A stretch of DNA of 64,000 nucleotides from Ectocarpus siliculosus (lineage: Eukaryota; Sar; Phaeophyceae; Ectocarpales; Ectocarpaceae). Below, piece after piece: positions 53,963 through 64,000 of this stretch (position 1 is the first letter of the stretch; each line of letters begins with the position of its first letter). Location of the stretch: contig FN649149.1 of NCBI GenBank assembly GCA_000310025.1, positions 480,360 through 544,359 of the forward strand, in the 5' to 3' direction. Below the pieces are notes generated by a model. That model was not told the origin of the DNA. It did no database searches and was given only the letters and a program-made list of their open reading frames with translations. The translations under genes and the position numbers were made by a program.

Positions 53963-55887
53963 TTGCGGTGTGGTCTTCCCATGGCACAGAGAGGTGGGGG
54001 GGGGGAAGTGAACAGCGATGAAGGGAGGGTTGGACACTCGGGCCACAGGGGTGGAAGTGGTTCTAAGGGCGGTGGGGTGGATGATGAGGAGTTGTCGACG
54101 GGAGGGGATGAGTCGGCTGCTAAAGGGGATGAGTCGGCTGCTAAAGCGCTGTCAGTGAAGGGGGAAGTGTTGACAGAGAGACCTCGGGAGGAAGGGAAGA
54201 AGAGGTCGGGTGGAGACGTTAAAGTGGGGGACTCACGTCAGATCAGGAAAGTGTTACCTAAAGATGTACAACAGACATCTGAGGATGCACAACAGACAGA
54301 GGCTGAGGTCTCTGGGGGAAGGGGTGGAGGGCCTGAGGGCAAGGCGGGTTATGAGGGTGTCGCGCACGCTGGGGAGGGAAGCGTGTCGCAAAAGGGTGGA
54401 AGGATAGCTGACTTGGAAAAAGGTGTGTCTTCAAGGCTAGCAAAAGGGCTGACGCAGATCACGGGAGATCGGGGCAGAAAGGTGTGGGAGAGCCATGTGT
54501 CTGTTAGTCGGGGAAGGAGTCTGACGAGAGGCTCAGGGGCAGGGGCAAGGCACCTCAGCGCAGATCAGAGGATGGCAATGGAGGCAATGGCAATGTCTGG
54601 GTTTCAAGTGTTAGCGCCGCGAAGTAAGAGGGGTGGGGAGGAATACTACTTCCGTCGAACAAGCGAAATGCGCAGAAACATAAGGTCACAGACAGCTGAC
54701 GCGGGTCATTTTATTCCTCGTACGTCAGGTGATGAGGGAGACAAGGGGCCCGTGAAGGATGACGATAAACGGAAGAGGGTGGCTGATGCCCAGGTGGAGG
54801 AGGGTGGTAGAGGGGGCAGTGTCACGGCCAAGGGTGGTGAAGGGGGTGGAGAGTCCCAGGGCGAGGAGTCATCGGAGGTGGGGGAGGTGAAAAGCTCTTC
54901 GAGTGCGATCCTTGACTTGTTATTGGGGGTGATTTGGAGGCTTTCCGAAGTCTGGTGTCCAATATGGGTGGAGGTGGAAAAACGGGACCAGAGTCAGACG
55001 CTGAAATCGCAATCCGTCTGGGTGGGGAGGAGAGGGCAAGAGTGTTGGGGGGACAACAACAACTCGAGGCTACTGCGAAATTGGCAAGGGAGATGGAGAA
55101 CACATTTCAAGCAGCAGACAACTATGTGCCACCCTCAAACCACGCACTCGAATCTAGCTGTGAAGGAGATGAGTCTAGCCAGCTGGTGTTCAGCAACTCT
55201 GAAACGGTGTCGGGCCAATCAGTGTTGGAGGGTAATCGCTTTGAGTCGTTGGTCGACGACAGCGAGGATGACCAGTTTCCTCCGCTACCATCCATACCAC
55301 GCGTGACTAATCCGTGGCAGGTGGTGGGACAAAAGGGGTCTAAGAAGAAGAGGATGGAACTACCCTCCCCTGAATTGTCTCTCACATCTCAAATAGTGAC
55401 TCTATCTGAGCAAAATCTTGAGGTGAAACGACAAGCTTTCGAGCTTAGCAAGAGCGAGCTAGGCGGGGTCTGAATCCAGTTTGACAAACTAAAGGGCACT
55501 GTGTCTAGCTTGGAAAAGAAGTGGGAGAAGGCACAAAAGGACCCAGAATTCCACAAGTTGTTCACCGACATCTCAAAACTGGCACAGGAGGAGGAAGAGG
55601 CTAAGAAGAAAGTGAAGGACGCAGAGAAGAAAAGGGGTTATTACGAGCTAGAGGTAGAGAAGGAGAAAACCAACCTCGCACGACAGAGTCAAACTGCAGA
55701 AACGTTCAGACCTGAAGAAAAAGAATGGTGGGACAGGACTGAAGGAATCCCTAGACAAGGCGCGAGAAGATTTAGGGCGTGTGAGGAAGAAGTTCGGGGA
55801 GGTGAATCTCAAAAATCTGAAGTACAGAAAGGAGGCAGAAACTGCAGCAAGTGTACTGCGCACTGCCCACGAAGCGGCGGAGGTTGA
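53963..55887 (+). pseudogene. Gypsy 2 Gag-like N-terminal region (broken)
   Basis: Gly/Ser/Glu-rich frame 53963 to about 54930, then a shift to 54934-55473 (EMENTFQAADNYVPPSNHALE, ending in TGA) and, in the same phase, 55501-55887, beginning VSSLEKKWEKAQKDPEF. The last part is Lys/Glu-rich with heptad-like spacing (LAQEEEEAKKKVKDAEKK), a probable coiled coil. No known Gag core is recognised here; assignment rests on position and continuity with the Gag further down. It could instead be a separate ORF0-like protein of the element. Confidence 0.6.
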
Positions 55888-56023
55888 GAATTTACCAAAG
55901 TCAGACCCACTTATCGAAAAGACCAGAGCTAAGAAGGCCCAGCCATAGCCCTCAAACCAGGGGGAAGGAGAGAAGGCAAAAGGAAAAGGGACTGAAGGGT
56001 CAAGGAAGGGGGAGGACCCTAAG

Positions 56024-57111
56024 GTGGAGGGAACGAAGGTACCACAGAGTAAGGGGTACACTATTCCCAAGATAGCACCGCCCACCCAAGAAGACAGCGC
56101 GTACCAAAAGATTCTGGCAAGATACCCTGGCCTAGATGGGAAGGCACTGGCAGACAAGGTGAAGGAGGAGGAAAGGAGGGCCGAATTTGATACGGCCATG
56201 AAACGGAAGGAAGGGGAGGGGTATACCTCTAGCCGGGAAAGTGTATCGAGTGCTTCATCCTCCCAACAGGGAAGGGGGTGGGGGAGAGGCAGGGGGGCAG
56301 GTCGGGAAGGGCCTGGGTTCGGTACATTTTCATCATCTAGTTCCTCTCCGAGGGGGGGCGAGGAAGAGGGTGGCACAAGTCGGGAAGGGGATCCCTCCGA
56401 AGGAACAGTTTCCTGGGTGGTGGCAGGGGCAATGGGGGAAGAGGTATGCTAAGGGATTCCAGGGGTGGTCGTCAAGGAGGAGAGGGTAATAGACAGAATG
56501 GTGGAAGGGATGAAAGGGCAATTTTTCACCAAGGGCAGGCACCACCGCCTCAGCAGTGGCAGCCGCAGCAGCAGCAGCAATCGCAGCAGCAGCCGCAGCA
56601 ACAGCAGCCGCAGCAACAGCAGCCGCAGCAGCAGCATTGGCAACCGCAACAGCCACCGCCGCAAATGCAGGCGCCACAGCAGTACTGGTCACAGGGTGGG
56701 GGGGGGTATGACGGGGGTCCTCAAGGGGGCACGGTCAACCAAGACCAGAAGGGCAACTTCCACACTGGAAGGTGGGTAGGAGTTGACAGAAGGGGTGACG
56801 TGTCTGTCAAGGAGGAAGTGAAGGAGGAAGAGGTGTTGAGGGAAGAAAATACTACACACGTTGATGACAAGCTCCAAACAGAGTTCCAGGAAGAGTTGTC
56901 GAATAAAGAGAAGGAAATCGAAACTCTGAAGCAGAAGTTGGCTGAAATGGGAGGTCAGTTCAAACAGCTAAGCCTCCAGGACTCTGACGTAAAGCCGCAA
57001 ACATGTGCACCTGAACATAGTATGGCGGCAAGGGGTGGTTCGGCACCTATCAAACAAAAGCAGGAAGATGTTGTATCAACGCCAGTAGCGACGGTTGAGA
57101 AAGAACCGTAG
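56024..57111 (+). pseudogene. Gypsy 2 Gag-like middle region, Gln-rich (broken)
   Basis: A frame at 56024-56452 (DSAYQKILARYPGLDGKALADKVKEEERR, then Ser/Gly-rich) is followed after a shift by 56446-57111, which has a long Gln/Pro tract from CAG-type repeats (about 56545-56690) and a heptad-like segment ELSNKEKEIETLKQKLAEM. The TAG at 57109-57111 is internal, because the next Gag part continues in the same frame. Confidence 0.6.
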
Positions 57112-57129
57112 AGTGTCACGATTCAGCCG

Positions 57130-58254
57130 TTGGCAGAGAAGGTGAAACAAAAGATCATGACGGGTTACGTGACGATGAACATGAAGGATTGGACAAAGCT
57201 CCCTTGGATACCACTCTCTGATTCGCGGGGAGAGTTGGTTTCTTTCAACAGAAGGTTGGAAGAGACGGTCAACGATGTGATGTTGGCGGTGGGAGATTAC
57301 AGTGGTTGGTGGGCGCCGGGATGGGAGAAACCTGTGTACAGACATCTGATCACTTCCATCACCCGATCCATGTCCCCTGCCCAGACGATGACGTTCCGCG
57401 AGAAGATAGACAAGGTCTTCTCGGATACGTCGGAGAAGATGGCAAGAGGGTCGACGGGTAGAGAGGCCTTGGCATTCTTGACTTCGGCGTTGGGGAGGGT
57501 GGTGAATGTATCCTCGCCCGAGAAGTTGGTGTACGACTTGCAGACTTTTGCGGTACCGACTGAAACGCCGTATAGTGAGTACCTGACTACCTTGCAGGGG
57601 TTGGTGCACAATGTTCGGAACATGGGAATTGTGACGCCGCAGGATAACACAATTCAACTGGCAGTCAGAGAGAGTGTGTCCGATCAATACAGTGTCCCGA
57701 CCGCTTCTGTGTTTAAGGGCAAGGAGTTGGGGGTGGTGCCGTTCGATAACATTGACACCTTGATGCATGAATTGCGAAATTTCGAGGCGGTGAAGGGGGG
57801 AGCAACGACTCTAACGCGGAGGATGGCTTTGGTGAAGGGTTCCTCTGGGGGGCGGCAGGGACAGAGAAGGGATGGAGGGTCAGGTGGAACGAATACCTTT
57901 CGGTCCGCGTCTCCGGGCAGGTCGGATGGTGGATATGGGGGGAGGAGGGTGATGACGGTGGACGAGATCGATTACGAAGATGAATGTGCAGAGTTTCAAA
58001 GAGTCTATGCCATTCACGTGTCGCCTCGCACTGACAGCCAAGTGAAGGATTGTCCTTTTTTCGTGTTGTTTACGTCTGTCGAGGAAAAGGACAGGCACAG
58101 GCGGGCATTTGAGTCAAGATGTTTGAACTTTGGTAGTGAAGGACACTTTATGCGGGATTGTTACAAGGGTTACATTAACGCCTCAAACATGTTGAACCGT
58201 AATTTGGCAAACGGGTCAAAGGCTGTAGTCAAGGCAAGGTGGGATCGAGGTTGA
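57130..58254 (+). pseudogene. Gypsy 2 Gag with degenerate zinc knuckle
   Basis: A 374-codon frame in phase with the preceding one. The core reads YSGWWAPGWEKPVYRHLITS, then a helical retrotransposon Gag pattern, and an Arg/Gly-rich stretch (57840-57950). Near the end SRCLNFGSEGHFMRDC (about 58110-58160) is a CCHC knuckle whose second Cys is Phe (TTT in place of TGT or TGC), so RNA binding by this site would be lost. Closes at TGA 58252-58254. Confidence 0.78.
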
Positions 58255-58667
58255 ATCGCCTGAAGCAATGGCAAGCACATCGTATGGAGGAGAGGAGGAG
58301 GGAGAGGAAAAATTGATGGTGCGACGGTCCGTTGGCCAGCTTGCCGGCAGCACCTTGGCCGAACTGCTTTGTGGGTGATCAAGCGGAGGAAAAAGAGAGA
58401 AAGGCGGAAGAGGTGAAGGGAGAAGGGGGGTGAAAGATATTGCGAGAATAACAAAGAGTTCCGCGAGGTGGAGGTGCAGGGTGAAGGAGGTCCCGGGTAT
58501 TGTAATGACGAAAAGAAATATCGCGGGCAAAAGGGAAGAAAGCAGAGCCAAGGACCGGAATCAAAGAAGAATCTCGGGGGGGCTGGGGTAACGCAAAACA
58601 ATCATCACGCGAGAACATCGAGGACGACTCGCAGGGTGGGATTGTAGAGGAGGAGGGGGGCCGATCG

Positions 58668-59723
58668 GTGGTGCACAACACCGACGGTGATGGCCTGGCG
58701 ACGGGGAGCGTCTCGTCCAACCACGGTAAGCGACGTTTTTCAGTATCTAAGGAGTATTCCAAGCTGCATGTGGTTTCGGGTGCTGATAAATTGAACTGCA
58801 CGGGTGTAGGCCGTGGGAGCAAGAATGTACTGAGAGCTAGTACCCCGCAAGAAATTCTTGGTCATGGTGTGTCGCAAGATGCACGTGTACAGCTTCAGGA
58901 AAGAATCACTAGTAAGACAAACAGGGATTTTCCAGAAGTAGGGGTGCCGAGAACGCCCCCTTCGTCCGATCAAACGAAGTCTAGCATTGACACAAAGGGA
59001 ATTGTTAATGGCAATGCAAAACCAGCGGGGAATGCGTTAAACTCTCAAGGGAACAAAATACGCAAGGCAAATTCTCCGAGAGCAGTGAGGTGTCAGCTGG
59101 ATCCTCAAGCGGAGCACACTGTTGGTCGAAATGGTGCCAAAAAGGGGTCGATTAATCGGGACACTAGAAAGGAAAAAAGCGTTACCGTTGATCGTGCTGG
59201 AGGCAAGCAGAACCATGAAACTGGCTCTTTACCAGTGGTAGGAGAAGAGGGCGTGATAGGGGATGCATCCGCCTCTGAAAATTCTCTCAAGCGTGAGGTT
59301 GAGGTAACAGCGCAGGAGGGAGGAAATTTTGGTGAAGCACAGGAAGGAACAGATCGCATTTTTGCCGTACAAGTATCTGTTACTTCTGTGTCAGGACAAA
59401 GAAGTGATGCGGTGTACCCTCCGCCTCCTTTCACGTTTGCTGCAGGTGACGCGGTGGACTACCTGTCACCATTTACTTGGTCGGTCGGTGGGGATTTGAC
59501 GATGGATCGACATCGGCATACGACAAGAGGGCAAGTTTTCGCGGGGTCAAGAGCGACCAAGATGATGTCGTGGGAGGCTCTGTTGGATACGGGAAGTCCG
59601 GCATCGTTTGTACAAGAAAGGTGGCGTTCAGGCGGTCGTGGCAGAGGGTGCCTCCGCACATTCGAGACGTCCATTTCGACTTCAATGCGAAACTGTGGGA
59701 GCCGGAGGACATTGACGAACTAG
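58668..59723 (+). pseudogene. Gypsy 2 protease region (broken)
   Basis: A 351-codon frame, mostly Lys/Ser/Asn-rich without recognised domain. Near its end WEALLDTGSPASFV (about 59565-59610) is an aspartic-protease active-site motif of the LDTG(S/A) type. Reading is lost at about 59620 and continues in another frame as RVPPHIRDVHFDFNAKLWEP (59640-59700), the pre-RT region that also occurs in gypsy element 1. Confidence 0.78.
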
Positions 59724-61498
59724 GTGATTTGTTGTGCAAATTTGAGCATCGTTTTTCGGGGTGTTTCGGATTTAGGACGGGTGACGGTGGATCCGTTTCG
59801 AATCATTTTAAAGCCGGGGGCACAGCCAGTGCGGCAGAGGCCATACTGCTATTCGCCGGTTATGAACAAAAAGGTGCAGATCGAAATTGACAAATTGCTG
59901 TTGGCGGGTGTGTTGCGGAGATCGTACAGCAATTGGGCGAGTCAGCTGGTATTAGTCGCGAAGGCTAACGGAGGTGTGCGGTTGACGGTCAACTATAAGC
60001 GCATCAACAAAATGAGTGGAATCCCGAAATTGCCTGTTCCCATAGTGGAGGATATTGTGGCGGAATTGGACAAATCGAAAATTTACGCTGGATTTAGTCA
60101 GTGGGTTTTTCCAGTGTAGTATTGAGGAGGACAGCATCCCGATCACTGCTGTTATCACGTCTACGGGGTTGTACGAATTTTTATTCCTTCCGCAAGGTCT
60201 CAGTAGTAGCCCTGGGTGGTTCCATTCGGTGATGGCCAGAGTATGTGACGGACTGGAACGTGTGCGTCTGTTTATCGATGACGTGATCGTTTTTTCCAGG
60301 GACGAGGCAGAACACGTGCGCGACCTGGAGAGTTTTTTCGAGCGCATGGTGCAACCTGAAACTGGCACCCAAGAAAACGAACCTGGGGGTGAAGGTGGTG
60401 ACGTTCTTGGGACATCAAGTCACGGCAGAAGGTATCGGGCCGGACCCGGGAAAGGTCAGACCGCTGCGTGAAGTGCCAATGCCTACTAGTGTTAGCCAGC
60501 TGCGATCGTTGTTGGGGTCTTTGTCGTACTATCGACAGTTTCTGAGGAACATGTCGGCAAAATTGAAACCGATCAATGCGATGCTGAAAAAGGGGGCGAA
60601 GTTTGCATTCACGGCTGATCATGTGGCAGAAGTGAGAAAAATTTTGGATATTCTGTCAGGTCCTGAGGTTTTGGCATTTCCGTGTTATGAGGGTGCGAGC
60701 TCGGGAGAGCGGCCGTTTCGTTTAATCGCTGATGCGTCGATTTCGGGCTTGGGAGCCGTAATTGAGCAAGAGCAACGAGATGGAAGTATTAGACCGCTAT
60801 GCTTTTTGAGCAGATCTACATTCCCAAATGAAACGAGATGGAGTCCGACTGGGCTTGAAGCGGGTGCGATAGTGTGGGCGATGAAGAAGAATCGAACACT
60901 ATCTTATGGCATTCCCTTTGAAGTGTACAGCGACCATCAACCCTTGCGGAATATAGGGAGCTTGGCAGAGAAAAACAATCGCGTACAGAGGTGGTATGAC
61001 TTCCTGTCAGCGTACACGTATGAACTTAAGTATGGACCAGGGCGAGAGAATGCAAAGGCCGATTTGATGTCACGGTTACCATTACCTGCCACGAAAGAGG
61101 ATGAGGCACCAGATCTCAGGCTAACTGATCCGTCCGATCTCGATGATTATATGATAGGTGCGAACGGGGTGCTACCTTCGCGATTGGGTCCGGTGTATAC
61201 CGAGCGAGAAGCGCTCGCTGGGTCGAACCATCGCGATGATTTTGTGGTGGGGGAAAGTGGCTGTACATCGGCAAGCCTCACTACGAATGAACTGGCAGAC
61301 AAGACGTGGGCGCTGATCCAAAGGGGAAAGGGCGTGTCCAACCCTTTGCCTGATGGTGCGTGTGTGCCTGATGACACCCGGTTGCTGGAACCGAGTGGGG
61401 AAGTAGTCAGTGGTCAGTTTGAGCCAGGGCTGATTTTACATGCTGTACCTTTAACGGAAGTTGGCAGACGCTTGTTAGGATTGGGGGAAAAACCGTGA
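59724..61498 (+). pseudogene. Gypsy 2 reverse transcriptase and RNase H (broken)
   Basis: Three successive frames: 59724-60119 with QLVLVAKANGGVRLTVNYKR, 60055-60471 with LYEFLFLPQGLSSSPGWF and catalytic FIDD (about 60270-60285), and 60389-61498. The last holds the RT thumb and connection (FLGHQVTAEGI, LSYYRQFLRNMSAKLKPI) and RNase H: LIADASISGLGAVIEQEQ (about 60720-60780), GLEAGAIVWAMKK, VYSDHQPLR and NAKADLMSRLPLP (about 61045-61090). Ends at TGA 61496-61498. Shifts lie near 60090 and 60370. Confidence 0.88.
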
Positions 61499-62104
61499 GT
61501 GTATCCTACTTCTCAAGGAGAGGGCAGTGCCTCTGGTGGTGGTGGTGGAGGTAGTAGCAGTAACGCTCGTGGGAGTGGGGCTGTTGCTGGTGGTGGGGGT
61601 GGCAGTAATGCTCGTAGTAGTAGGGCTGTTGCGCGTGGAAGGGGTCGAGGTGGTGCGGCTCGAGGAAGAGGGGTTGCTGGTAGTGAGTGGAAGGGGAAGG
61701 GGTTCCGGGGGCAGGGGTCCGGCAGCACCTCCGTTGCCTCAAATTCCGTTGCAAGAGTATGATGAAGAACAGGCGCAAGCGGCAATTGAATTTGGGGAGA
61801 ATTGATGTGATAAGACGGCTAGTGATTGGGCAGATATTCAGGAGGAAGATGATACGGCGCGATTAGCAATTGCGGCCATTGAAGGGCATGCCGATCCAAA
61901 GTGAATGAAGAAGGGAGATATTCCGGACGATGTAGATGTTGACTTGGATGAGTTGAAGCGGTTGGTTGCATAGGGTACCTTGTTGGTGTTGCCGAATTCT
62001 AAGCATTTGTTGGTGAGGACGGAGTCGAAACCCCCTGCAGAAAGTCAAAATCCGTAGGTGTTATTCTTGTCAGTTTCGGAAGGTGCCGCGGCATACGAAG
62101 TGAT
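61499..62104 (+). pseudogene. Gypsy 2 linker before integrase (broken)
   Basis: GGT-rich sequence coding Gly/Ser/Ala-Arg repeats (about 61530-61700), then EEQAQAAIEFGEN, DWADIQEEDDTARLAI and HLLVRTESKPP in a frame cut by stops. SEGAAAYEVM near 62080-62105 looks like the strand before the integrase zinc site, but the zinc-binding His and Cys residues themselves are missing, as if about 100 bases had been deleted. Confidence 0.6.
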
Positions 62105-62962
62105 GGCCGTTAGTGTCTTTGCCTCTTCCGAGCAGACCGGGACAGATGGTGTCGTTTGATTATTTGGGTCCGATAAACGACGAAAGACAAGGAGTATGTG
62201 TTTCTGGTGGTTGATTTATTCAGCAGGCATGCCGAGGGGAACCCATTAACAAAGGCGCAGAAGAATGCAAAGAGTTTTGTGTCTATCATGGTGAACGATT
62301 CTATTGCGAGGTGGGGTTGCCCGCACACCATGTTGTCAGATAGGGGAGCAGAGTTTGCGAATGAGGTAGCGAAAGGGGTGTATAAGATGCTGGGGACGGT
62401 GAAGAAGTTTACTAGCTCATATCATCCGCAGACGAATGGGATGGTGGAACGTTTAAATCATACGCTGTGTCAAATGTTGTCGCACTTGGTTGCGGACGAT
62501 CAGGCGAACTGGGATGAGATGTTGCCACACGCGGTAGCGGCACACAACAATAACGTGAGCCGAGGGACGGGGCTAGCACCCAACGTACACATCGGAAGTT
62601 ACCCTAGGTTGCCGATGACGATCTTGGAGGGAAGGGGCGTTTCGGGAAATCAGGGCCTAAAGCAAGACCAAGTGGATTATTTGAATTTGATGAGGGATAA
62701 GCAGAGGAAGGCGTACGAGTTGGTAAGATAGCAGGATAAGATAACCAAGGCTAAGCATGAGAAGAGCAATCAGGTGTTGAACTCGATAATAGGAAAGAGG
62801 CCGAAGTATAAGGAGGGAGACTGGGTCTTGGTGTATGATGAGAAGAGTACGATTTCTGGTGCGGGGGAACACGTGCTTAAATCGCGAGAGAATAGTAGGG
62901 GGAAAGAAAAATCGTTCGCGATGATCCCAAAGTTGGCACACAATTTGGACCGGTCCGTATAA
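62105..62962 (+). pseudogene. Gypsy 2 integrase core and GPY/F module (broken)
   Basis: PLPSRPGQMVSFDYLGPI (about 62120-62175) gives the first catalytic Asp. A shift leads to 62198-62731, with VFLVVDLFSR-type strands, LSDRGAEFANEV (second Asp, about 62335) and TNGMVERLNHTLCQMLSH (Glu, about 62440). A TAG at 62729-62731 is internal; the frame continues with QDKITKAKHEKSN and DWVLVYDEKS. The GPY/F motif WTGPYKVLIVGP is readable at about 62948-62985 only after one more shift. Confidence 0.85.
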
Positions 62963-62963
62963 G

Positions 62964-63260
62964 GTGTTGATCGTGGGTCCAGGTGATGGTCTTGACGGGG
63001 AAAAAGTGGGCCCGAATATTTTGTATTTGGACGTGAACAAAGATGAGCCAGGGAAGAACATTAATGAGAGGGTGTCGGTGTATCGGTGTAAGAAGTGCTA
63101 TACTCAGCACAAGAACCAGGATAAGCCTAGGTTTTTGCCGTGGGGCTTTAGTAAGTATGTGTTGGATAAGTTTTCAGAGGTGGAGCCTCCGTTCCATCTT
63201 ACGGCAGAGGACGTGGAGGAAGTGGATAGTAAGGAATTGGTCCCGTGTAAAATACAGTGA
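62964..63260 (+). pseudogene. Gypsy 2 conserved C-terminal tail
   Basis: After GPY/F: NERVSVYRCKKCYTQH, PRFLPWGFSKYVLDKF and PPFHLTAEDVEEV. This matches in layout RRVSVALCKPCAYPH, PRFWPAGLTQYVFNNY and PPYHVTADDV in gypsy element 1. The tail stops at TGA 63258-63260, before the chromodomain-like and Tudor-like parts seen in element 1, which are either lost or absent in this family. Confidence 0.75.
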
Positions 63261-64000
63261 TGTCCATAACCGGGCTCGAGCAGGGTACTGACCGGAAATA
63301 ACGGGAAATGAGCCTTCGACGGTACGTACCGGTTATAACCGCTCATAGCGGGGACGAAAACGGCCCATCCCCGGGGTGTTATTTAACGTATACGTCCGAT
63401 ATTTTGTTCGTTTGGAAGCAGCTCGCTGTATGCTGTTCAAGGTGCACTTCTGTGCGCGTTGCTGCCACTGCTGCCGCAGTCGTGTGTATCGTTTCAGCTT
63501 CCTACCTTGAACCTTTGAACCACGTTACAATGCAGGTGCAATATTGGAATGTTGTCATGAATACATTTTTTTTTCTCGGCCATGAGAATATAGAAAAGCC
63601 CCGAGAAAAACGAAAAACAAAAAAGCTTGTCTTCTCATCTGCTAGTGCGTAATGTGCCTCCTATAGATCTCACAACAACGCGCAGCAAGTGGAAAAAAAA
63701 AAAGACAAATAAATATCAACGACAGGAAGGAGAGAAAGGGAGAAAGAGAGAGAAGGAACGAAACAACTTCCGCCAGTTGAAACAAAAGAGAACCCCCTTG
63801 ACACTTCCCCTCCGCCCGCAGCTCTCTGCGTCTTGCTACATCAGACCGAAACAAAAACACAAAACTGCCCCCGAGTAAGATCAACAACAACCACCCTTGA
63901 GCCCGAGCCATCAACTGATGCTGTCGTGTGCGCTGGCTGGCGTGAGTGTGTGCGCCATGTGCGAGGGGGGCCCGCAGGTGAAAATACCCCCCCCCCCAGT
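63261..64000. other. No recognisable gene; possible 3' end of gypsy element 2
   Basis: No LTR partner can be identified. Purine-rich GAGAAAGGGAGAAAGAG-like stretch at 63728-63760, a G-run and a C-run near the right edge. TGTTATTTAACG after CCCCGGGG at about 63377 is shaped like an LTR start, but nothing else supports it. Confidence 0.35.

Larger units (their letters stand above)
53785..63260 (+). mobile_element. Ty3/gypsy retrotransposon 2, decayed; LTRs not found
   Basis: Plus-strand order: long Gag region, zinc knuckle, protease, RT, RNase H, linker, integrase, GPY/F module and conserved C-terminal tail. No LTR pair could be matched within the window; the 3' LTR may lie beyond 64000, and the 5' LTR may be missing or lie in 53785-53960. 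The frame changes at least eight times. It is related to gypsy element 1 (same RT/RNase H style and same tail) but is a different family. Confidence 0.85.

Noticed and set aside
55648..56376. 242-codon minus-strand frame
   Set aside because: Antisense to the Lys/Ser/Gly-rich Gag-like region of gypsy 2; hydrophobic Ser/Pro/Phe composition follows from that.
63377..64000. 3' LTR of gypsy 2 starting TGTTATTTAACG
   Set aside because: No matching 5' copy near 53785-53960 and no visible end or target duplication.

Overview
The window is eukaryotic nuclear DNA of a repeat-dense, largely heterochromatin-like type. No bacterial gene organisation, rRNA, convincing tRNA or CRISPR is visible. Coding capacity comes almost entirely from transposable elements: one APE-type LINE, two Ty3/gypsy elements, two Ty1/copia elements and one KDZ-like DNA-transposase gene with spliceosomal introns. 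The gypsy and LINE proteins read like those I associate with marine stramenopile genomes such as brown algae, but the host cannot be proved from the sequence. A 60-base run of N at 53259-53318 marks an assembly gap.

Layout. 1-5250: non-coding, with a diverged inverted repeat at 2740-4035. 5250-10430: a minus-strand LINE, split by about 2 kb of other repeats that include an array of the 12-bp palindrome CTTCCATGGAAG. 14048-20463: a decayed plus-strand gypsy element whose 5' LTR survives only as 32 bp. 21041-23095: a 2-kb foldback-like composite of inverted and tandem repeats with a G-rich centre. 23153-23744: a dispersed repeat with a 16-bp flanking duplication, also present at 7618-8141. 25040-25995: a tandem array of about 93 bp. 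28803-32070: three arrays of CATG palindromes spaced 10 or 12 bp apart, plus a unique segment that recurs with its array at 52652-53776.

32712-38953 is a complete minus-strand copia element with an intact 1787-codon gag-pol frame, almost identical LTRs, a 5-bp target duplication and a polypurine tract. It is the only element here that looks able to move by itself. 40339-50968 holds a KDZ-like transposase gene: four exons whose GT-AG junctions and reading phases all fit. A second copia element (42177-49756) sits exactly at its second intron-exon border, and the 5-bp target duplication doubled the splice acceptor. That copia has 98.8% identical LTRs but a broken pol frame.

53785-63260 is a second, decayed gypsy element with a long gag, then protease, RT, RNase H and integrase. 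Both gypsy elements share a conserved region after the integrase GPY/F module. In the first it continues into a chromodomain-like and a Tudor-like stretch, which could steer integration to particular chromatin.

Together the window records nested insertion: copia into KDZ, repeats into a LINE, and a gypsy element abutting a CATG array. The CATG arrays and the 21-23 kb foldback are the parts least explained by known families.
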